From contig NC_087063.1 in assembly GCF_963678635.1 (NCBI RefSeq), positions 67,682,727-67,746,726 of the forward strand: DNA of 64,000 bases, in the 5' to 3' direction. This document shows positions 57,936-64,000 of the stretch, piece by piece (within the stretch, counting starts at the first letter, position 1; every line of letters begins with the position of its first letter). The stretch is from Symsagittifera roscoffensis. Taxonomy: Eukaryota; Xenacoelomorpha; Acoela; Convolutidae. The position numbers and the translations under genes are program-made. The notes beneath the pieces were generated by a model, which ran no database searches, had not been told where the DNA came from, and saw only the letters and a list, made by a program, of their open reading frames with translations.

Positions 57936-60659
57936 CTAGTACGCAAATAATTTTTTGGGGTCTTTTACGTTATACGACCCAAAAAGTAATCTTTCAGCAA
58001 TCTTGAAAATTTGAACATGATGCTCGAATCTGATTGGTTGATATTAATGTCATTGAACACAAATCTAGGCGCGGTAAAAAAAAAACAGAAGCTCAATTAA
58101 AATTAACAGTTTGATATTTGGGCCGAATAACAGAAAAGGCCCTTTTTTGTTTCCGCGGCAACAGAGCTAAGAAAACCTCATAGTGGCTCAAAGGTGGTTG
58201 TATTTTAAAGCCTTTACAAGGTGTGTGGCTTATAGGAGCCCTGTAGCGCTTGAGTTGGATTTAAAAAAAACATATCTAAGTCTCGAGAAAAGTTCGGCTG
58301 TATTTTTTGACATTTCCATATATCTGTCAGTTCATTTCTCTGAAGTCTTCAATAAACGTTTTGAGAGGATCAACATTCAATCATCTTCCCAAGACCCTCG
58401 TTAGATCACCGGCATCGTAAAGTTCTGTGCCGCTTGCACAGCAACAAGCTAGTCTTGTTGCTCCGACCGTGTCGCTCAACTCCACTGGAGCGAACTATAG
58501 ATTGTTGTTTTTTTTATCCGATCGAAATTGACTACCTCAAAAAAACTTGTAGAGGTTCGAGTGTGGTATTATATCAAGCAAGACCCTTGTAGTCATAATT
58601 TGGTTCAAAACAAGCTTTCAAAAACAATTTCTGTGTACTGAGAGAGTTTACTCTGATCTTTCTTGGTTTTCATACTGATGTAGGCAAACATTACGACGCC
58701 ATGCTTGGTGTGATAATTCAACACAAACTTTTGTTTTCGCGCGTCTGGATTACACGGACACATCTTTTGCATGTTTTAGGTTTTTTCAATGGATTCCACA
58801 TTCAAATGGTCCTCAGACAAAATGCCGACTAGTTCTTTTTTTAGTGGGTTTCCAAAATGAACGTAGTTTTTGCAATTGAAATGCATTCCGTTAGAGATCG
58901 TTGAATTTCACTATTTGTCAGTGGATTCCGCTGTCAATTTTTTCTTATTTAAGCTGGTTTCACTGATTATCAGTGGATTCCGCAGCCAATATGTGCTTTT
59001 TGTCACTAGATTCCACAAGCACCTTTTAAATGCTTGAGCGCCTGTATCGGACCCATTATTTTATCATCATGTTTTTTTACTTTCTGTAATAAATTTAACC
59101 GGTTCATTTTTGAATGCAATTCGCTATCATTAAAAATTGAGAGAACAAATTATAAGAGAAAATGAGACAAATAATCCGCTCAAACTTTCCACAAACAAGA
59201 TCCAAAGTCAACCCGTTTATCTCCCCCTGTTTTAGCTAAAGAGAGAAGTCTTTTTATGCCCCCCTCAGCACTTAGGGTGGGGGGTAAAATGAAAGGACTT
59301 CCTTGTCTATTTTTCGGTGGGATGTAATTAAATTTTAATTAACATTTAAGGACTTAGGAAAGTTAAGTATATTTTAAGAAAATTATGAAAGGTTAAATGC
59401 CTCTTCAATGATATTTTTTCAATAATCTGTTTGCAAATTGTTGGCATTTTGTTTCAATTTTGTTTTGTTTTGGAGCATTGCCGAGACATTTTTGCTAAGT
59501 TAATTGTTTATTCAGAAAAATTTCTGACGCCGCGCTTGAGAAACTTTTGTTTGTTTATCAAGAGGCATCAGTTTAAATGGCCGTTTTTTCGACTTTTCAA
59601 ACTCCGTCAATTCGAATTTATTTAATTGTCAGTAACTTAAAGTCAGTAAAACATTACTCACAATTTTTTTCGGCATAGTTAAACAACATTTCTTTTTGGC
59701 ACTGTTGTACGGCCCCATTCATAATAACCGCTTACAGCGAACAATATTTAAAATTTTAGACGCGTTTTTCTGAAATTGACTTAGTAAGAAAAAATGAAGA
59801 GAAGAGAAGTTACTTCAAAAAGACGCCAAAACCATTACGGTGCTTTTTTCCCCAAATTTTAACAAAATTGTTACCCAAAAAATAGGTCAATTCGCCTTTT
59901 TGTATTCAAAAATAACCATAAAACTACCAAGTTCATTGATAAAAAAAATATAAAAAAACCTCTTACAGTTTAACAAAAATTTTTAAAAAATGAAGCTTTC
60001 AAAAAATTATCAGAAAATATATGACATTTTTATATAACACTATGACAAAAAAAACTAAATGTTCAGCTAAACCCAAATTTTAAACGTTTAACGCAAATTT
60101 TGAAAGTATTGCCTTGCTAAAAGTGTTTTGAACTGTGTAAGAGGCTTCTTTTCATTTAATTTTAGCATCAATTTTCTGTTCATACAATTTTCTCATATTT
60201 TTCTTGGTAGTTTTAATGTAATTGTTTATTGAATTGACAAAAACCAAAATTAAATATTTTTGGGGTAAACTTTGGTTGAAATTCTAGTGAAATTCTAAGC
60301 AACTTCTCTTCTCTCCATATTTTGTCCAAACATAACTCAGTTTGGGAAAAACGCGTTCACAGTTTCAAAATTTCTTCGTTTTGTCCAGATACTTTAAATT
60401 AGCACTGTGTTCGCGTTAATTAATGTGTGGTTCATTTAGCAGCGGGATAATCTAATTAACTGGAATCAGTATAACCTGCGTATTTTTGCACAGCAACACA
60501 CCACCATCATTTAAACACTAGTTTAGTTTCACAAACTAAAGAGCTTTTTTATCCCCATAATGTTTACAGAAACTGTAGAAACCCTTGACTTTCAAACTGA
60601 ACTTTGAGACAAAAATCTTTTTCAACCACGAAAGCGATTGAAAACGGAAAAAAATTGGT
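57936..60659. other. Non-coding or unresolved sequence
   Basis: AT-rich, with no supported gene. A short C/G-symmetric patch lies at 59,260-59,285, and scattered cagtggattccgc units at 58,910-59,010 are related to the 49,0xx repeat in inverse orientation. An exon-like stretch on the minus strand near 59,662-59,735 is too weak to annotate. Confidence 0.4.
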
Positions 60660-60854
60660 ATGAGCAAGACATTGGTTTTTCTACCGTTTCCCCACATGGA
60701 AATTTTTCATTTATTTCTATTTAGTGTTGGAATCCTGATTATTTTACCAGTTACCTACTTTTTTCTCGAATGCCTTTACACATTAAAATACATGTTTATA
60801 TCTAAAAAAGGACAATGGAAGAAGTTCCAGGATTTTCAAATTCAACATTCTTAA
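60660..60854 (+). other. Small frame with one hydrophobic segment, doubtful
   Basis: 64 codons from an ATG, with a strongly hydrophobic stretch (LFLFSVGILIILPVTYFFL). It lies next to the left direct repeat of the BEL relic. It could be an exon or pseudogene of a multi-pass membrane protein, or chance. No splice support. Confidence 0.2.
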
Positions 60855-60916
60855 AAAAGATATCAACAGAAAATTATGGATTGAAATTTTACAGTGCAAT
60901 CCTTAATGTGATCAAG

Positions 60917-62325
60917 GAGCAGTGTATCCTTGTTTCTACTGCGGCATATTGGGCAGAATGTACTGTAGTAGTCGGAAATTTTGCCTTGAAAAATCGCGCT
61001 CAATTTTTTTTTTCAGTTTTACCTTTTTCGTAATTAGCAGCAACAAGATTTATGGTGGCAACATCTAGAATCATTTTAGGTCAACAAATAATAGAGATTT
61101 CACAACGTTTAGTATTTTTCAAAAACCAAGAACTTAATTTCTCGCTCGTAAATCTAGCGAGAACTTCAGCGGCCCCCGGCGGAGCGAAAAGAAGGGCGAG
61201 TTTAACGGTCGCTCGCTTAGTTTTTTGATACTGGATGTAACTACGGTGGATTGTGCAATTTGATCATTTCTGTAACTAACTATTTTATTTCGAGCCAAAC
61301 GGCAATAAGCCGGTTTTCCAGTGAACATCAGTATACGCGTGACAGTTTTTTCGCTTATTCAATTTTTGCGCTTTTTTGCGAAGCCAACTGCTCCGTATTG
61401 AGTTGGCGTAATTCTGCACACAGAAATACTGTTTACTGTACTCGAACTGTTCCTCGATTAAGAGCGAAACGAAAACTTGTACCATGTCGGCCCAACAAAA
61501 AATACTAGTTAATATTTCGAAACCATCTGGGTCGCTTACATTAGGAAACGAGTCGTTCCCATGACCACCCACCGTAGTGCTCAGCTACATTTCAGATTTG
61601 TGTAGGCCAGCTGTGCAGGTGCTTGTGTGTTCCCAGACTGAATACAGAGCAGAAGTTCTTTCTCGGCTCCCACGCGGCTTGTACAATTATCAGACGAAAT
61701 GACTGATGAAGTTCCGCGACGAGCGATGAATCTTTTGATCGCCAGTACCCAAGAGCTTGTATCCATCGACAAATCAACCTCAATATGTATAGCCGTTGTG
61801 GTCATACACGTTAATAAGAAGTACCGTCGCTTCTCTGAACTTCATCGGATTGATACGTAAAAGGATCCAAAGTAAACTACGCCCTAATTCGTCAATGGAA
61901 AAATCTGTCATCAATAGCGTTACATTTATATTGTCTGTTCTTTTAAGTTTCCTACAGACTTCAACAAGGTGCGATTACGAACCGCAAAATCTAATTGAAT
62001 TATTGCGCGCAGATAATCAATAAATTGGTGCTGATGTCGACAATGAAAATCGCGACGATAAGGATTCTTTTCACAAGGCGGACCGACGTTTCTACCGCGG
62101 CATCTTCGGCAGACCGTGTTGTAGTAGTCGGGAAGTTTGTTTAGGAACCCGTTCTTAATTATTTTACTTCAATTTATTATTATCTGACTTAGCATTAAAG
62201 TTTTTGGTAACAAAATATAGAGTCATCAAATGTCAATAAGTGACAGAAATTTCACATCATTTTTTTTTAGCAAACTTTAAAAGTCACAAAGTTAATTTTT
62301 TGCCCGTAAATTTAGCTAGAACAAT
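60917..62325 (-). mobile_element. Collapsed BEL/Pao retroelement relic
   Basis: Two direct repeats of ~250 bp, 60,917-61,165 and 62,073-62,325 (for example tagtagtcgg in both, then the cgctcgtaaatctagc / gcccgtaaatttagct block), flank a fragment of BEL/Pao integrase on the minus strand. They are probably diverged LTRs of an element that lost nearly all of its internal sequence. Confidence 0.65.
61285..61805 (-). pseudogene. BEL/Pao integrase fragment
   Basis: The piece 61,805-61,581 reads TTTAIHIEVDLSMDTSSWVL then KRFIARRGTSSVISSDNCTS. The A-H-E, R-RR-G-S-SDN pattern is the hallmark around the second catalytic Asp of BEL/Pao integrases. The next piece (61,572-61,285) keeps the helix after the Glu (MVQVFVSLLIEEQ) with decay around it. 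No reverse transcriptase or protease remains. Confidence 0.75.
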
Positions 62326-62753
62326 CCTAACCTCTGTATTTCTGCTGGGCATAATATCCACTCATTGATGGGTATAGTGCAGCACTTGTACCAGGAGAGA
62401 CTGTAGAATGGGGGACACGCATTTGTTAATTTAACTTATAAATCTGACAGTATCAGGTTTCGTTTCAGTTCAGGAACAAGGGAGCAAAAAATAACAAAAT
62501 TTTGAAAGATAATCGAAGAAAATGCTGTAGGAGAACAAATTTAGACTAATAAATTTCAGATTCAACTGCAAATTATGGTTTTTTTTTATGATTTGAATGA
62601 ATACTTTTGGCTATACATTTTTGTATGATTCTGGTTTTTTGCACTGAGAAATTCTGGTTTCTTGGTTTCACTGTCTGATCTTCATATCTAGAAAAGTGTT
62701 TTGAATTTTTTTTGTCGTATTTGAGTCTTTTTTCTCATGAACAAGTTTCTTAT
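62326..62753. other. Non-coding sequence 3' of the exon group
   Basis: T-rich; nothing recognisable. Confidence 0.5.
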
Positions 62754-62834
62754 TTAAAAAAAAAACGAGTGTATCCCGAGGGCATTGAGGGCCTCCCTCG
62801 GACTCTGTCGCAGCTCCTTGGAAGGGGAACGCCG
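62754..62834 (-). CDS. Possible terminal exon of a third host transcript group
   Basis: Acceptor TTATTGATTTGTAG, then 26 codons and a TAA. The product reads RRSPSKELRQSPREALNALG and then a short hydrophobic end encoded partly by a 10-T run, so the exact terminus is uncertain. Starts in phase 0, matching the phase-0 donor of the 34-bp exon at 62,917. Confidence 0.55.
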   Translation of the reverse strand, partial: RRSPSKELRQSPREALNALGIHSFFF

Positions 62835-62916
62835 CTACAAATCAATAAGAATCAAACTAACTTTCGACAGTTGTAACTCAGTTTAACTAATATTAACTAA
62901 ATCGTGTTGTGCTCAC

Positions 62917-62950
62917 CTTTAATCTGTCAAAACTGAGGCTTCTGGGTGAT
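62917..62950 (-). CDS. 34-bp micro-exon
   Basis: Bounded by TTCATTTTAG and AAG|GTGAGC on the minus strand. Its first base completes a codon left by two bases at the end of the 63,428-63,698 exon. It adds SPRSLSFDRLK and ends in phase 0. Short exons are hard to prove, but both borders and both phases fit. Confidence 0.58.
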
Positions 62951-63427
62951 CTAAAATGAAAATAATTTCAATCAAAAATATAATTGGTGCAAAAGAATGG
63001 CAGAAGTTCAAAATTGCTACAGAATATTATCTTTAAGTTATACATAATAAACATTGGCAGGTAATTTAAGATTGAGAAAACTAAGCGTCATTAGTAGAAA
63101 ATTAGAATCACGATGACTCCTCGAGATTTGGTAACTTTTCCACTCCCCCCATACACAATTTTTGTCTTTGATAACTAATTTAATATTGCCATAATGAATG
63201 TTGCCATAATGAGCATTATAATGATTCTGATTTGACAAATTAAGATGCTTAAACTGAAATGTTCTTCATGCTTTGCTTTAAAAGATCACGCATTCAGCCC
63301 TTAAAGATCGATAAAAAACATTAGAAGTAGTAGATTTAAAAACTGGGGTGGTGGGGGGACAGGGGAGGGGGGAATGTAGAAGAGCTAAAAGCTTGAACAA
63401 GAAAATTTTTTGCTTCAATGAACTCAC

Positions 63428-63698
63428 ATAGCACTCTTTAGACTCTTGACCTCCCTGACTGTCGGCAAATCTGAACCCTGGCCTGTTCTCTCCTCCTCTA
63501 TTTTACCCATATTACCACTATTGTTGTTGTTGTTATTAAGATTGTTGATGTTTACTGTTCTGGGTGAGAGGTCGGAGAATGAGGGCGAATGCGAAAGGTG
63601 GGAGTCGGAAGAATCTGAGCTGTAACAGCAGTCGTCGTCCAGAACTGAACTGACCCCGCCACCACCTCCGATGGTACTGCGGCGTCTACGAACTATCC
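63428..63698 (-). CDS. Ser/Gly/Asn-rich exon with conserved-looking ends
   Basis: Minus-strand exon from the acceptor CAAATTTTAG to a strong donor, GCTAT|GTGAGT. It encodes IVRRRRSTIGGGGGV, an acidic/Ser stretch with a DDDCCYSSDSSD block, a poly-Asn run, and TVREVKSLKSA at the end, then leaves two bases. The frame is open further upstream to ~63,807, but that stretch overlaps an inverted-repeat structure, so I place the start at the acceptor. Composition suggests a disordered region of a larger, perhaps signalling or cytoskeletal, protein; not recognised. Confidence 0.6.
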
Positions 63699-63738
63699 CT
63701 AAAATTTGAAGCCAGTGTTTCGACCTTCTTGACGATTT

Positions 63739-63907
63739 TTGGGATCTTGTTAACAATTTTCCCCCCCTATTGCAATAGGGGTGGGGAGGTTCATTACAAG
63801 GTACCAAATTCGTATATAATTAACTGTTAAATTTTTTCTTTATACGGCGGGGAGAGATTCGTTACACAAGGTACCATAAGGGGAGGGGGAGTGTTAACAA
63901 GATCCGA
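63739..63907. repeat. Small inverted-repeat structure
   Basis: gggatcttgttaaca at 63,741-63,755 is mirrored by tgttaacaagatcc at 63,892-63,905. Within it lies an 18-bp palindrome centred on tattgcaata (~63,764-63,781) and a direct repeat ending aaggtacca. May be a ~170-bp MITE-like insertion; no target duplication was verified. Confidence 0.4.
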
Positions 63908-64000
63908 ATTTTGAGTATTTTTTGATTTTCTCGACCAACAATATGTTCGATTTTCCAGGGTCGAGGTGATCGACTTATGTTTCGACTTTCTCGACCAAAA

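Noticed and set aside
59662..59735. Possible minus-strand exon (VIMNGAVQQCQKEMLFNYAE)
   Set aside because: The donor GTGAGT is good and its phase would fit the 57,935 exon, but the acceptor is poor and there is no pyrimidine tract or second support.
1..64000. CRISPR arrays, bacterial operons, rRNA genes
   Set aside because: No regularly spaced identical repeats with unique spacers, no bacterial-type gene clusters and no rRNA-like sequence were seen; the DNA is clearly eukaryotic.

Overview
The window is AT-rich animal DNA, most likely from an invertebrate. The evidence is spliced exons with GT/AG borders and matching phases, poly(A) signals, and a dense, varied transposon load: Ty3/gypsy, BEL/Pao, MULE and hAT-type elements. 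I cannot name the species. No bacterial operon, CRISPR array, rRNA or tRNA gene was found.

Left half (1-35,437): two plus-strand copies of one unusually long, envelope-bearing Ty3/gypsy retroelement. Copy 1 occupies about 1-17,715 and is cut by the window's left edge. Copy 2 occupies about 18,778-35,437 and follows a gap of exactly 200 N (18,578-18,777). Shared order: long leader; a lysine-rich open frame overlapping the gag start; gag with a CCHC knuckle and a long Arg/Ser/Asn tail; aspartic protease (DSGAE); reverse transcriptase (YLDD) with RNase H; DD35E integrase with a GPY module; orfA (two membrane helices); orfB (Pro/Ser/Thr-rich); env (class I membrane glycoprotein with a YDC start like chuvirus-type glycoproteins captured by arthropod retroelements); and a large orfC/D whose start overlaps the env stop as ATGA. 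Both copies are broken by stops, frameshifts and deletions, but in different places. Copy 1 also carries fold-back inverted duplications.

Middle (35,438-45,650): a minus-strand degenerate second Ty3/gypsy element (RT, RNase H and integrase relics). About 4.4 kb of it is tandemly duplicated (36,361-40,786 and 40,787-45,650), with nested inverted repeats in the gag/LTR side. 45,650-48,050 is non-coding, with AT palindromes and a degenerate GTCGCAA-type repeat field.

Right part (48,296-64,000): host DNA. Short minus-strand exons with phase-compatible splice sites give three groups: 53,583-48,296 (three exons, terminal stop), 57,935-57,083 (two exons, stop overlapping AATAAA) and 63,698-62,754 (three exons). 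These may be one or more genes; the products are not recognised. Among and between them sit two hAT-type MITEs with 8-bp target duplications, one MULE with a FLYWCH/MULE transposase, ~90-bp terminal inverted repeats and a perfect 8-bp target duplication, and a collapsed BEL/Pao relic between two ~250-bp direct repeats.
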